From Balaenoptera acutorostrata (taxonomy: Eukaryota; Chordata; Mammalia; Artiodactyla; Balaenopteridae): a stretch of 64,000 nt of DNA. The stretch lies in contig NC_080078.1 in NCBI RefSeq assembly GCF_949987535.1, positions 47,208,207-47,272,206 of the forward strand, written 5' to 3'. The position numbers and the translations under genes were made by a program. Position 1 is the first letter of the stretch. Every line of letters starts with the position of its first letter. Below the pieces are notes generated by a model. That model saw only the letters and a list, made by a program, of their open reading frames with translations, ran no database searches and was not told where the DNA came from. This document shows positions 12,512 to 24,439 of this stretch, one piece after another.

Positions 12512-13924
12512 CTTTTAATGAGTCCCTGTCTTTAAAGCCCAAAGTCTGGGGGGAGGAAATAAGAGACAACCGCAACACAGTAGGACAAGGGCATTCAGGG
12601 ATGTGGGGACGAAGATGAAGAGCACTGAGGGAAGCTTTCTAGAAAAAGATAGAATGTCTGGGGGAGGGAACTATACATGGGAAGCTGAGGACACATTGTC
12701 CTCAGAAGCAAGCTGTGAGCAGCAAGGAATTGATGGAAAAGGTGAGGGAAAGTAGAGGGGGAGAAAGCAGGAGTCCCTGTGCGCTGCAAAGAGAAAAGAA
12801 GGCAGCCAGGATGGTCATGTGTGGTTAGGGGTTACCCAGAGGAGGCTTTTCAGTCCACCTTTTCCCTGAGTTTAACACCAACATTTGTAATCACCCAGAT
12901 GCCTCCCCTTGACAGGCTCCAGAACCAGAAATGCAACGCGTATTCCTCCACAAAAGGAATCCTTCCTGACTTTCTGGTTCTGGCTTTACCTCTTTGCCAG
13001 TCACTGCAGTATCTGGCTGCTTCCCCTGCTGGTAACTGGGTCCTACAGACAGCATTCATCTGAAGGATCTTACACCACCCTGTTCTTTCCTTCTTTTCCC
13101 ATTGATCTTGTCGGACGTTGGATCAGCTCTCAGCCCGACAACAGCAGGTGACTTGTAACCATGCTCTTCGGTCTTCTCCCATCTATCCAGCACACCACTT
13201 CCAGGTGATTCTTCCTGAAGTATAGTTACCACCACCTTACACAAAACAATGGCAGCCTTGGCCGACTCTCCAGCTCCTAGAGAGTAAACTTTAGCACCTT
13301 AGCTTGGCATTATATACCCCGGGACCCTTTCTAGATTTGTGTCTTAGCTTTTCCTAGTTATTCTCTTCCCATGACAATCTTCTCCAACTTTTTGATATGT
13401 TTAAGAAGTATTTAAATAGTAAAATTACAGGGCTGTATAAAGCTAATAAAACCATAATCACTCTCCGTTGCAATGGCCATCCGCATTAACCTTTAGAAGG
13501 AGTAATTCCCCACAGAGAAATTATAAAAGTTCTCTCAGAACCATGGCAACTGTGGTCTCTTCTCAATTATGTGTGACCTCTTGGTCACTTTCCCACATTC
13601 ATCCAAACCTCTGGCACTGAGTTATAGTTTTCAGCTCCAGCTCAAGGACTGCTATAACCTTGGGCGGTTTCAGCATCCAGGAAGATGACCCACCCAGCAC
13701 CTGGCCTGCCAGTTCCCTGACCTGGTCGTTTTTGACAACAACTCCCACCTTCCCTCCTCCCCAGACCACACCCTGGACCTGGATGTAATATTTCCATTCC
13801 AAAGCTACTCTCTTAAAATCTGTTCTCTTTAGTTTGTGCAGCTACTTTCCAAGGAACGTCCTTTACGAGCATTTGAAGTCTGCTCTGTCCTCAAACCACT
13901 CCCCAAATTAATGCTAACATCTCT
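12512..13924. other. Intron with possible L2-like debris
   Basis: The 12540-12740 part resembles minus-strand L2 sequence (a gaagctttctagaaaaag-type segment) but is too diverged to assign. The 13600-13850 part also looks like an old repeat. I do not name either. Confidence 0.35.
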
Positions 13925-14391
13925 CCCCCGAGGGGTCTGACTCTTCTCTCTCATGCTGTCTTACTCTTCGCTTTTTCATTCCAGCCACACTGGCCTTCTC
14001 TCTGTCCTCTGAATTGTGGCATGTTCCTTTTCACCTTCCTACCATAAGGCCTTGCTCGTGCTGTTTCCTCTTCCTGCAATATTTCTCTCCTCTCTTCCCC
14101 AGCTTATTTGAACATTTGCCCTCTGCTCAGCCAACACTCCACCAGGGAACGCTCCTCTGATACGGATGACTACCCATCTTATGCTTTCGGAACACACCAC
14201 GTACCTTTTCCTCACAGCACACACCACAGTTGCAATTTGGCATTGATTTATGTAAATGTTTGATTAATAATTCTTCATAGAGCGAAAGCCCTAAGGAGAC
14301 AGATGCCACACCTGTTTTTACTTATCACTGTATCCCTAAACCATTGCCGGCACATAGAAGATGATCAATAAATATGTGTTGAATGAATGGA
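13925..14391 (+). mobile_element. L2 LINE 3' end
   Basis: CCAGCCACACTGGCCTTCTC, a degraded 'cagctcaaatgtcacct' region, then ATCACTGTATCCCTAAACCA, GGCACATAGAAGATGATCAA and TAAATATGTGTTGAATGAATGG. This is the characteristic L2 3' terminus. Confidence 0.85.
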
Positions 14392-15224
14392 CTGTGGACT
14401 CGTGAGCCTTTGTATGGACAGCAGGAAAGGCTAATTACTGGGAAGACAAGGGTGTTTAGCCCTAGAGTATGGGGAGGGCCAAGGGATCCTGAGATGTCCA
14501 AGCAGAATGACGTATCCACATTATGCTATTTCATCCCTGAGGGAAAACTATTGAGAAGATGCATTTGAGAAAACGCAACTCCTGGTGGGAAGATGTGCTG
14601 TGATTAATTAAAAGGGGAGGTAAATATCAAGATAAATATCCCTGAAAACATATTTGCTTTTCAGCAGCATATGTATACAACGTAAAGTATGATATTCAGG
14701 GTAAACAGCAACAGCATGATCCTTTGTCCACTTAACTGCAAGACCCCAAGGGTTACGAGCAAGGCCAGTGAAAAGACAAGGGCAGAGTTTTGCCCAGGGA
14801 TGGTCTCCTGATGACAGTAAGGCCTGCCTCAGAAGATCTCGACCATATTCTGGTCACCAGGGGACTTTTGTTCACAAAAGCAGAATGGCCACTCAGAGGG
14901 AAGGTTGCAGACAAGCTTCAGATGAATAACTGAATTAGATGACACACAAAATCTCTTCCAAGTGTGAAGGTCAATGAGGCCGAACCAGCCATTAATAATT
15001 CAGGGCCAAGCGTGCAGAGTTTGTGTGTGTGCACGTGTGCGCCCAGGTGTGTGTAGAATCTGCTTCTGTCACTCCAAATCTGCTTAGTTCCTCATTCATT
15101 AGGATAGATTATTAAAATTAACTTTTGTTGTAAATGGTGAAGCCGACTTACACAACTTATACAAGAATTTTTAAAATTCACTTCTGTATTTAAATTGCTT
15201 GCTAAATTTTTACATACACACACA
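14392..15224. other. Intron; short TG-rich stretch only
   Basis: A TGTGTGTGTGCACGTGTGCG-like run lies at 15020-15052. I see nothing else. Confidence 0.45.
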
Positions 15225-15765
15225 TATGTATATATATAACCATTCCCAAATCAAGATATAAAACATTTCCAACACCCCAGAAAGCTACCTTGCCCCAGGT
15301 CAATATGTATCCCCTGAAGGAACTGCTATTCCCTCTGCTATTATCATAGATTAGCTTTGTCTGTCTTTCCACTTCATATACATGGACCATGTGCACTGTC
15401 TATATTTTGTTCAATATTGTGCCTGCCTGATTTATCCATGTATCCATATATCCATGCTATATCCACACATGGAGCAGAAGCTCATTCTTTTTCATTGTAG
15501 TGTTGTATTCCATTGCATGAACGAATATTCCACAATTTACCCATTCTAGTGTTGATGGACAATTGGGTTACTTCCAGTTTGGGGCTATTGTGAATAAAGC
15601 TGCCATGAACATTCTCATACATGCCACTTGGTGAACACAAGCACTTGTTTCTGTTGACAGTACACCCAGGAGTTGGGGCTACGGGCCCAGAGGTTATCCA
15701 GATGTTTAACTCTGGCAGATTCTGCCAGTTTTCCAAAGCAGCTGTAGCGATGTATACTCCCAACA
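15225..15765 (-). mobile_element. Old L1 (L1M) 3' region
   Basis: The + strand matches the complement of the ORF2 end and 3' UTR: TTGTATTCCATTGCATGAAC, GTGTTGATGGACAATTGGGT, GGGGCTATTGTGAATAAAGC, TGCCATGAACATTCTCATAC and GTATACTCCCAAC. It is diverged, with no open frame. Confidence 0.8.
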
Positions 15766-16740
15766 GAAACGTAAGAAAGTTTAAAATAATGTATTTATCT
15801 TTCTAGTTAGTTAACATGTCAGGATATATACTTAATTATATTTTCTTAACCACATTTAAAGCCATTAAGGATAGCTTTAGGCTAATCAATATGTTTTATA
15901 GCTAGAAGCTCAGACACGTTTTATGACTCAACTGTTTTCTCTCTACAAAGCAGTGAGTACTTAAACCATGAGGGGACAAATTCTGTCAACAGAACATCAA
16001 AACAAAAGAGGGAGAAGGGGGGACAAAACAAAAGAGGGGAAAAATTGAAACAGCAAGTTGAGTTTGCAATGCTTTTCATCCATGGTACATCAAACACAAC
16101 TTTAGACATTTTTTCTTACTCAGTTATTACCCGATATTTCTCTTTTCATCAAGTTGCAGAAAGATACAGCAATGAAGACTCACTGAAGGTTCTACTCGGC
16201 CACTGAACTATGTGTTGGAATTGGGGAAAACCCGGAATGTTTTCAACACAGTGAGAGTGAATCTGGTTTTGACCTTGCCCTAGACGGTTTTCCTCTCTAG
16301 CTTTCATTTTTTTTTCATTTTGCTCTTGTTGATAATTCCCCAATATCTTTAACTTTGTCTATAGGCTCCTATGCAGAAACAAACATTGTTCCCTTGTTAC
16401 AAAACTCAAACATTTTCTATTGAAAATCTAGCATAGTCTACTGAAATAGATATAGATATAACTTACTCTGTTAGTAAAACAGCCCTTTTTGGAGGAAGAA
16501 GCAACGATCAACTTTTGTTTTAAACTTAGAATGAGGGTCTACTTGCAGCTACAGATTGCTAAAGCATACAGAGGCATACGGTAATACCTTAAATCAATTA
16601 TTTCTGAGAAGTTCTTAGCACACAAAAAAATTTTTAACTCAAACTGACAGGATACCAGGTACAATTAATCCATGCTTTAAAACATTAAGCCCATCTACCA
16701 TTTACAGTCGACCCAGGGCCTCTGTTTCTTGAATTTTCCC
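15766..16740. other. Intron with no recognised element
   Basis: AT-rich; nothing assignable before the hairpin at 16741. Confidence 0.45.
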
Positions 16741-16808
16741 CTAGCATCCCTTTCCAGCCCAGTTTCCAGGAGTCACCTCCTGGAAACTGGGCTGGAAAGG
16801 GATGCTAG
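16741..16808. repeat. Perfect 32-base inverted repeat with a 4-base loop
   Basis: The left arm 16741-16772 begins CTAGCATCCCTTTCCAGCCC. The right arm 16777-16808 is its exact reverse complement and ends GGGCTGGAAAGGGATGCTAG. The loop is TCAC (16773-16776). Pairing stops at both outer ends (C against C). No known transposon has this structure as far as I can tell. Confidence 0.98.
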
Positions 16809-18859
16809 CAGTTGTAAGAAGAAAGCAATCTGGGAGATCAATGTCCAAGCAAAGCTCACAAATGTAAAAACTATTGTTTATGTACCGAATCATTTTATTT
16901 TTAGCTGCACAATTTCTTCTGTAGTGGCCTTCACCTCAAAGGGGGTTTAGTCCATACTCTCAACCCTACCCAGCAGGGCACTTAGCCCAAGGCTGTGATA
17001 AAATACTAACAATTGTATGGAATCATAAATCCCCATGTCCATTGCATATTATTTAGAAAGTGGTTGCCATACTCACCAGCCCTCAGGGTGACTATAAGCA
17101 CCAAATTGGGGCGGAATGGCTATAAATATCCAGAAATAAGAAGCAACAGTTAAACAAATAAAACTCTCTGGAACTCCGCACACTAAATTCATGTCCACTT
17201 TTAAGCCCTCCCTCCCCATCAAGTCTTAAATGAGGAAAGCGTGCTGCTGATTCTATTTTTTCTATTTACACACAAACTCAAGTAAAATAAAAATATCATG
17301 CAATTATTAAACATGGGATTTTCAGCATTGATGAAAATCTCTGTCCTAAATGAGGGGGATCACGTATCACTGGGTTTATTGAAATGTTAACATCAGTTGA
17401 ACTGGGATTGTCAACATGGACGGTCAATGTAAAATTACACTTTGCTTGATATTTCAGAGAGAATAACCACAATCTTTTTCTATCTTAGCACACGAGTCCT
17501 GGTGTGGGGACCAAAGGGACATGAAACAATACACTTTACAAGCCCGGGTTAAAGGAGATGAAATGTGAGATGAGTTATGTCTCGCTCAGAACATTCCTCA
17601 CCAACCTCCCCGAACACACACAGCCCTGTCCCACATGGGAAAGAGAGGGAGAGGGACGCAGATGGAGAGTGTGGTGGGCACGGGGAAGTAGAGGGCAATG
17701 AAATTATTATTTTTTTTAAATCTCAAAACAGCTTCCCATCAATCCCCTCCCCCAGGCCTCCTTCCAACCCATAAAAGCAATTCTGATGGTATGATGGCAT
17801 CAAATTACTTAAGAGAAATGAGCTAAAGGAGGCTGACTGTTAAGCAATTGCCAGAGCAGCCACTCAGACGATTCTGGCTAAAGGCTGAGTTTCACAAGAG
17901 ATAAAACAGGTGAAGTAATAAGAGTGACACTGGCCTCTGTTACTGCAGTGAGCATGGCAGCAGAATGTTAAAGAGGGTGCCGCTGGCTTCCCTCAGGAGA
18001 GCAAAAGGGCACACAGCAGGCAAGAGCGAGGCTTTTGCAGCCCGTCTTCAAGATGGTGGGGTCTTAGCTGTTGTTTGAAAGGGCAGGCTTTGTTATATGC
18101 GTATATGTACACAATATGGCATATTAATAAGCTGGATCACTGCAGCAGATGCTGACCAGGCCCTACATATGTCCCTGTGGCGCGCGTGCTATCCTTGCAT
18201 CCTGGCTCAACTTACAACCCCTGGCACCTGTTGCCTTTTTACTGTGGGTTCTCACTGCCCACCTGTGGAGTAGGTCCAAAGTGTCAGGGAATCAAGGCCA
18301 CCGCGAGCATCCTTTAACCCATGATTAGTGAGACGGTGGGTACATGTCCCAGCTCACGTGCCCCCAGGAAGGCTGAGGTGCAGGCTGCAAGTTGCCCAGT
18401 GGGTCGATGCTCCAGTGGTCCGCAGCAATAACGCTCAGCAATGCACTCTGTTGGCTTCCTTTCCTTGTCTCTCTTTCCCCACTCCCTTTCCTGAAATGAC
18501 CTCCTAAATTAACTACTTGCCCCCAAACCCTGACCTCTGAATCTGCTTTTGGGGAAACCCAAACTATGACAGCCATCAACACCCATTCATGAACTTGAGC
18601 AAAAGAGGTGCCACGTCTTATCTGGATAGCACTCTTTCTCTAAACTTTTCTAGTTGTCACCTCTGGCACATGCACAGTAGAGAATGTTTTATAAGTTACT
18701 TAATGACGTGGGGGAAAGAGTTGGGGAGCTCGCTAGTCATCAGCATGAAAGCACAATCATATTTTACTTTGTGGGGTTGTAGAGGTCATAGAGCTAGGCT
18801 CACGTCGGCATGAAAAGCTGCCACACTAGACAGAAATCTTGAAAAATAGTAAATTGTTG
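16809..18859. other. Repeat-poor intron block
   Basis: I recognise no interspersed repeat in about 2 kb. Apart from an A/T run near 17710, the sequence is of ordinary complexity. No exon with splice sites was found. Confidence 0.45.
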
Positions 18860-18960
18860 CTGCTGCTGTTAACATTTATTGAACAATTATTATGTAGAAG
18901 TCACTCTAAATAAAACGCATGTGAACACTAAGTAATCTTCACAACAACCCAAAGAAGAGA
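18860..18960 (-). repeat. Possible MIR fragment
   Basis: TTAACATTTATTGAACAATTATTATG followed by 'aatcttcacaacaacccaaagaag' resembles the start of a reverse-oriented MIR or L2 tail. Confidence 0.4.
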
Positions 18961-20579
18961 AAAAGGAGAAGAATGAAGATGAGTTGGCTTCTAACGCACA
19001 GTGACTTAGTGTATTGAGGGAGGGGTTGGTCAAGGATGATTAATTTGAATTAATATTAAATACTGGCAAGAGGTATGCAAAGTATAGTCTGTGTTGTACT
19101 ACCTTTAATGAACTTATTATCACTCACTAATGTGATGTGATCTGGACCAGCATCTACTTGAAGAGGAAGCAATGATACTGCCTATGGCTATGGATGGGCA
19201 AGGAGTGCGAGCCTAGGCTATTCTTAGGAGCCCTGCCAACTTTGGCTTCCACCTAAAATAGCCCAAATCCTCGAAACTCCCTTCCAGATGTATGTAACCT
19301 TTCATTTTATAGAAGCAAAAAACATGATTGTAAGGAAACTCAAGCAAGGGCAGGGCCAGCGCCAAAGCCTGGGTCTACTGACTTCCCTCCATCCATCCAC
19401 ACTCTAGCCGAGGGCCTGGCATTCTGTTTCTCCTCACATCTCCACAGAATGGAGGGACATTACCACAACCCCTCTCCTTCAGAGACTCCAGTCCCAATGC
19501 AACACTGTTTCAAATTCCAAAGAAAGGAAATCAAACTGGAGGCCCCTGTGGTAAGAAAGCTTGATGCCCAAGTCCAGAGCTTCCTGTGAGGACCACACCC
19601 CATAGACCAGGGGCCACTGATGTTCTGCCCTCTTTCTCACATGGCAGCACTCAGTCTAGCATTTAATGTCTTCATTGCAGAGCATGAGTGGGGCCCAAGG
19701 AGGGCCACAGAAAAGCTGATGGCTCTGATGATGCAATTATTCCTCAACATGTAGGTACCATCATTCCAGACACAATTAGAACCTGGACATCTGAAGCTCA
19801 CCGGCTCACAACAGAACTTCTGTGACATTATGCCTTTCCCAATGGCACCTTACCCCTTACTTTATTTTATTCAACTGAGCACTGATTTTCCTAGCAGGAC
19901 CTATAGGATTGGTCATAACATGAAAAAGGAAAATTCTATCCTTATTTTAATCTCCTCACACCCACTCTTCCATTTCACTTGACATTGTGTGCCATAACAA
20001 GTGACACTCCGTAAATTCTACTATATTCAGCCCCAGACTTGAGTTACTGTTGCTTTCACCTCTTTAAAAAAATTGTGAAACATGAAGTTTTCCTTTCAAG
20101 CTGTCTTTGCTCTGCAAAGCAGGTCTGAATGAGCTGCGTTTTTATGAGACACAAGCTTACCATCTATGCAAGCTTCATCAGCTTCTCAAACTTACGAGCA
20201 CCAGTGTCTAAGGGTGTTTTTAAAATCGTCTTCTGCCTAAGGAATTATAATAATGACCTGAGAAATGGCTCGTGAAACAAATTCTACTCTATGCAAGCTG
20301 TTCCTACTACCCCTGAATAAGTCTCTTGAGAAAGGAGATGAAAGATCTCACAGAATCACCTGGAAAAGAATTTCTGTAAAATTTTTTAAAAGAACATTTT
20401 TCCTACAGGGCTAATCGAGGGAGTTCATTGAGGACATCACATTTGAGTAGAAAAGATTTATACTGGGATCAACTGAGAGATGAAAATGCAGTTTCTACTT
20501 TTTGAACTGGTGGCATCTATGGGGCATGGACCTGGTGGCCAGTGATGATCTCATGTCCTTACTAGGAGCCCCTAGTGAC
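18961..20579. other. Intron with no recognised element
   Basis: No repeat or exon could be supported here. Confidence 0.45.
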
Positions 20580-20798
20580 TTCCTCCACACTTACGACCAA
20601 AGTCCAAACTCCTCGTTTTGGCTTGCAGAGCACTTCCACTGCCCTTGTCACAATCTGAAATGATCTCTGTCCCACGTGCCTGGTCACCACGCATCTACCC
20701 CATTGGAATAGCAGTTCCATGAGGCAGAACCCTTATCTTATTCATTTTTCCACCTTCAGTGCTCAAAGCAAAATAGGTGCCCAATAAGATGGTGTGTT
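20580..20798 (+). mobile_element. L2 LINE 3' end fragment
   Basis: ACGACCAAAGTCCAAACTCC, TTTTGGCTTGCAGAGCACTT, then CAGTTCCATGAGGCAGAACC and GGTGCCCAATAAGATGG follow the L2 3' end in order. Confidence 0.65.
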
Positions 20799-21859
20799 AA
20801 CAATAGGAACACAGGACATATCCAGTGTCCTGTGAGGCTCCCTCGCATCCTGCAGTGATTTTATGCCACCTGAGGCCTAGGAAAAAATCAGCCCTTGCAC
20901 TGGAGGGCAGGAAATGAATTAATTCTGTGCTGCTCTCTGGAGCCTACTGGCCAAACCCCCTACACATGTGACCTTGGTACAACCTAAAGGCCTGGCTGAG
21001 GAGAATGAAAACTAGGTCCCCTTGGCTTTAGGTCTGATAAACACCTCTTGGGCTTCTGTCACCCTCAAGCAGGCAGAACAGAGGACTTCTTTCAGGAACA
21101 CATCAGCACAGAGGGTCTCTAAGCTTTGCTGTCACTGACTCGCAGGCATGAAACTACTTATGTCCCCAGAAGCTGTCTTTATGCCCCCACCTGCACAGTC
21201 AGGTGCAAGATTCTCCTGAAGGAGCCATGCTGAAGACTGTCATCACAGCCCCCAGCAGTGTGAACTCCGATCACCAAATATGGAAGAGGAGTTAGTCCCC
21301 AAAACCCCTGATTATTGGCTTTTACTCGTCAATGACTGGTTGAATTCCCTGAAGGCCTGTGTAAACTGCCATCATTCCAGGAATTCCTCTGAAAAGCTTC
21401 TCAGTGACCACCTCCAGGATGAGGAACACTCAGTGTGGACAATCTCTCCTCTCATGTCTGAATGCCGAGACAGACACTGGTTGCAACCGTCGACAATCTG
21501 AGGTCTGTCTGAACTAGTGTCTCAATGTTAGCGTGTGGAGTTTTCCTATATAGGGGTGGACCAGTTGGTGGAAACTCTTCTCTACGGTTTTATAGCATTT
21601 ACAGTGGCAGCCACTCCTTTGCTGAGTGAGGCAGAGATTAGTGCAATCTTAGGGCCTAAAACTGTAACTAAAAAGAAAACATTTGATGTGATTTTTGTGA
21701 TCAAAAATACATTATTTGATATAATTAAAGTCCAGTAGAGGACCTCACACTGAAGGTCATTTTCAAAGACAGTCCAAAAGATACCAAGTGAAAAGTTCTG
21801 AAAATTTCCATGTTGAGACAGAGGGCAAAGCTTCAAATCTGATGTGAGCAGTAATGCCA
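20799..21859. other. Intron with no recognised element
   Basis: Nothing assignable. The longest frame of the window (minus strand, 21582-22046) crosses into the next old repeat and has no support as a gene. Confidence 0.45.
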
Positions 21860-22325
21860 CCATTAGACCGCTGTGTCTGTGATAGTTGAGTTTCTGAGTA
21901 TGCTGGATCGGATCAGCGTCCCCAGTTCTACACTCTTCTTTGCTAGACCCTTTACCATCTGGCTTTGCAGAGCCTGTCCCCATGGGTGGAGTGTATTTCT
22001 CTGCCCGAATGATGTCGAGTTTGGCCTTGTGACTTGCTTTGGCCAATAGGATGTGAGCAGAAATGAGGCTTTAAAAGCTCTTGCTGGCATAAAGAGAATG
22101 CCCCCAGGTAGGCCTCACCCTTTCAAACTGGCACCTGAAATGAGACAGGTGGAAAAGACTGGGCCCCAGTAGAAGCCTGGAATCCAGCATGGCCAGACCA
22201 AGCCTGGCCTCCATCAGTTAAACCACAGTCAGCCCTCAGAACCGTGGACCAGAGAATAAATGCTATTTGCTGTCAGCATTGGGTTTGGGGGGTTATCTGT
22301 AATGCAGAATAATCTGACTGATACA
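21860..22325. repeat. Old interspersed repeat, family not resolved
   Basis: Phrases such as TTGCTTTGGCCAATAGGATG, GTGAGCAGAAATGAGGCTTT and, at the end, GGTTATCTGTAATGCAGAAT with CTGACTGATACAC are typical of a mammal-wide LTR-like repeat, but I cannot name it with confidence. Confidence 0.4.
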
Positions 22326-22410
22326 CTGAGCTAGAACTGTTAGTGAGGGAACATAAGCTGCTTCTGAAATCCCACTGAGGCTGCACAGCACCCAGGAGTC
22401 GTTTGTATTC

Positions 22411-22713
22411 TTTTTTTTTTTTTTTTTAATATTTATTTATTTATTTATTTTTGGCTGCGTTGCGTCTTCGTTGCTGTGCGTGGGCTTTCTCTAGTTGCGG
22501 TGAGCGGGGGCTACTTTTCGTTGAGGTGCACAGGCTTCTCATTGCGGTGGCTTCTCTTGCTGCAGAGCACGGGCTCTAGAGCGTGGGCTCAGTAGTTGTG
22601 GTGCATAAGCTTAGTTGCTCCGCGGCATGTGAGATCTTCCCGGCCCAGGGATTGAACCCATGTCCCCTGCATTGGCAGGCGGATTCTTAACCACTGCGCC
22701 ATGAGGGAAGTCC
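22411..22713 (-). mobile_element. CHR-type tRNA-Glu SINE
   Basis: Poly-T at 22411-22427 and ATTTATTTATTT lead into the complement of the cetartiodactyl SINE, ending ACTGCGCCATGAGGGAAGTCC (complement of the ggacttccctggtgg head). A 14-base target-site duplication, TCGTTTGTATTCTT, is perfect at 22399-22412 and 22714-22727. The tRNA-like head holds the internal Pol III promoter boxes. Confidence 0.97.
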
Positions 22714-22879
22714 TCGTTTGTATTCTTATCTAGGTCTTTGCAATCTTCAGAAAGTGGTTTCACCGGTTGGCTGTTTTTCCAGGGTAAAACTATTACCTAC
22801 ATCATAAAGTCTGCATACTAGTTCAAGGATTCAAAGAGGCATGGGAACTGGTTTAAGAGAAACCCTGGAACAAGGGAAA

Positions 22880-23040
22880 GAGAAGAGGTCTTGGAGTCAG
22901 ACCTACCAGACTCTGCACCTCCCCCTGTAACTTGCCATCTGTGTGAGCACAGTGCGTTTCTGTTCCTCAGTGTCCGCACCTGCAACGTAGGGATAAGGCT
23001 ACTCTTACTGTGAAGATTAAGTTGTGTAAGTCACGTGCCT
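22880..23040 (+). repeat. MIR SINE
   Basis: TTGGAGTCAGACCTACCAGA, TAACTTGCCATCTGTGTGAG, TCTGTTCCTCAGTGTCCGCA, CCTGCAACGTAGGGATAAGG and TGTGAAGATTAAGTTGTG follow the MIR consensus from its core to its 3' part. Confidence 0.8.
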
Positions 23041-24439
23041 CTTGTTCATCACAGGTTTTCTTGTTTCAGCCCTTTCCCTATATGTACTTTAAAGATGTGA
23101 GAAAGCTGAAGGATGTAAGAAAGCCTAAAGGTAGGAGAATGCCAGTCAGCACAGGAGGCCTGGAGACCCAGCTGGGAGCTCTAAAGTCTTCAATCTGCCA
23201 CAGGGCAGCGGCCACAATCGAAGGTGCATTCAATTTTCAAGATCAAGTGCAGTCTCACCATTTCCCCCAAGAACTTGGGAGGAGATTTACATTGCCTATT
23301 TTTTTCCAGGAATCCCTTCCTGACACTTGAAAACACAATTTTTGGTAAGAGAAACAGGTATTCACAAAATTGACCTCATTTACAGCTAAACCTCTGAAAG
23401 AATTGTACCATACTTGCTGTAGTCTAAAATATACTTATCAACCTCCAAAAGAATCTTACTAATTAGATTCCCCTAAATCACGCCACTCTGGATTTCTAGT
23501 AATAGGAACACATTTCTTTAAAGAATCTACAAGGAATTTGGAGTGGCCCGAACAATGGACTGATCCGTTGCATATATGATTTTTTTTTAAACAATTCTAT
23601 CTAGAACATCCCCTTCACTGGTTTTTAGATTGCTAAGTTTTACCCAAATATATGATACTGCTCCTCAAAATGCCTAGAGGGATGTAATTGGATATGATGC
23701 ATGTACCATTGCCCTCAGACAGAAAGAACCTGGCTCTTTCCTCTAAACCATAGTGAGGCATTTGGGGGATAGTCAGCGTTTGAGGGATGATAGAATAGTG
23801 TAAGAGACCAAATAAGCCACAGAACTGTAAAGCAGGACAACTGCATTCTCAAACGCAAATTTCCCACAATGCTTGTCATTGTGCATCTTAATAATGAACG
23901 ACAATATTTCACAAACCATGAGCTCTAGACCAAGTTTGTGGTCAAGTAATGAAATCCTAGAAGGGTATACTTCTCATCAAAAATCAATTTGTTCTCCTGC
24001 TGGAGCTGTACGTAGTAAGCAAACACAGGATAGCGTGAAGTTGTAACGTGCCATGAAAACCTGCCGGGGCCAGAAGTTTAGGATGTGCTTTTAGTGGTAA
24101 TGATATCCACTTAAACATACATGTTAAAGATTTACTTTGATGGATCTCTTTAGGAAGCTGGAACTTTTGTGTAGACTCCAAACTATTCCCAATAGAAATA
24201 TAGATATAAATGTCTACTTTATAAATAAATATACATACTGGTCACACAGTATTTCACTTATGTAACACCTGACAATTTTTCTTGAAAAGTAGAATGGCAT
24301 TCTGGCACGTAAGGGCATTTGGAATTCATCACCCCCTTCTGACAAGTAAAAGGCTGAACAAACTGAAAAAAATTTAAAAATCTTCTTAGATTCATCAGAG
24401 AAGTGAGGTCACAGAGCAAACTACTATCCCTTTAACTTG
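23041..24439. other. Intron with no recognised element
   Basis: AT-rich; no assignable repeat, exon or motif. Confidence 0.45.

Noticed and set aside
15710..15740. Small inverted repeat CTGGCAG-ATT-CTGCCAG
   Set aside because: Seven-base arms inside an old L1 are within chance expectation and do not compare with the 20- and 32-base hairpins.
21582..22046. Longest open frame (154 codons, minus strand)
   Set aside because: It spans unassigned intron and the antisense of an old repeat, has no recognisable domain and no splice or promoter context. One frame of this length is expected by chance in 64 kb.
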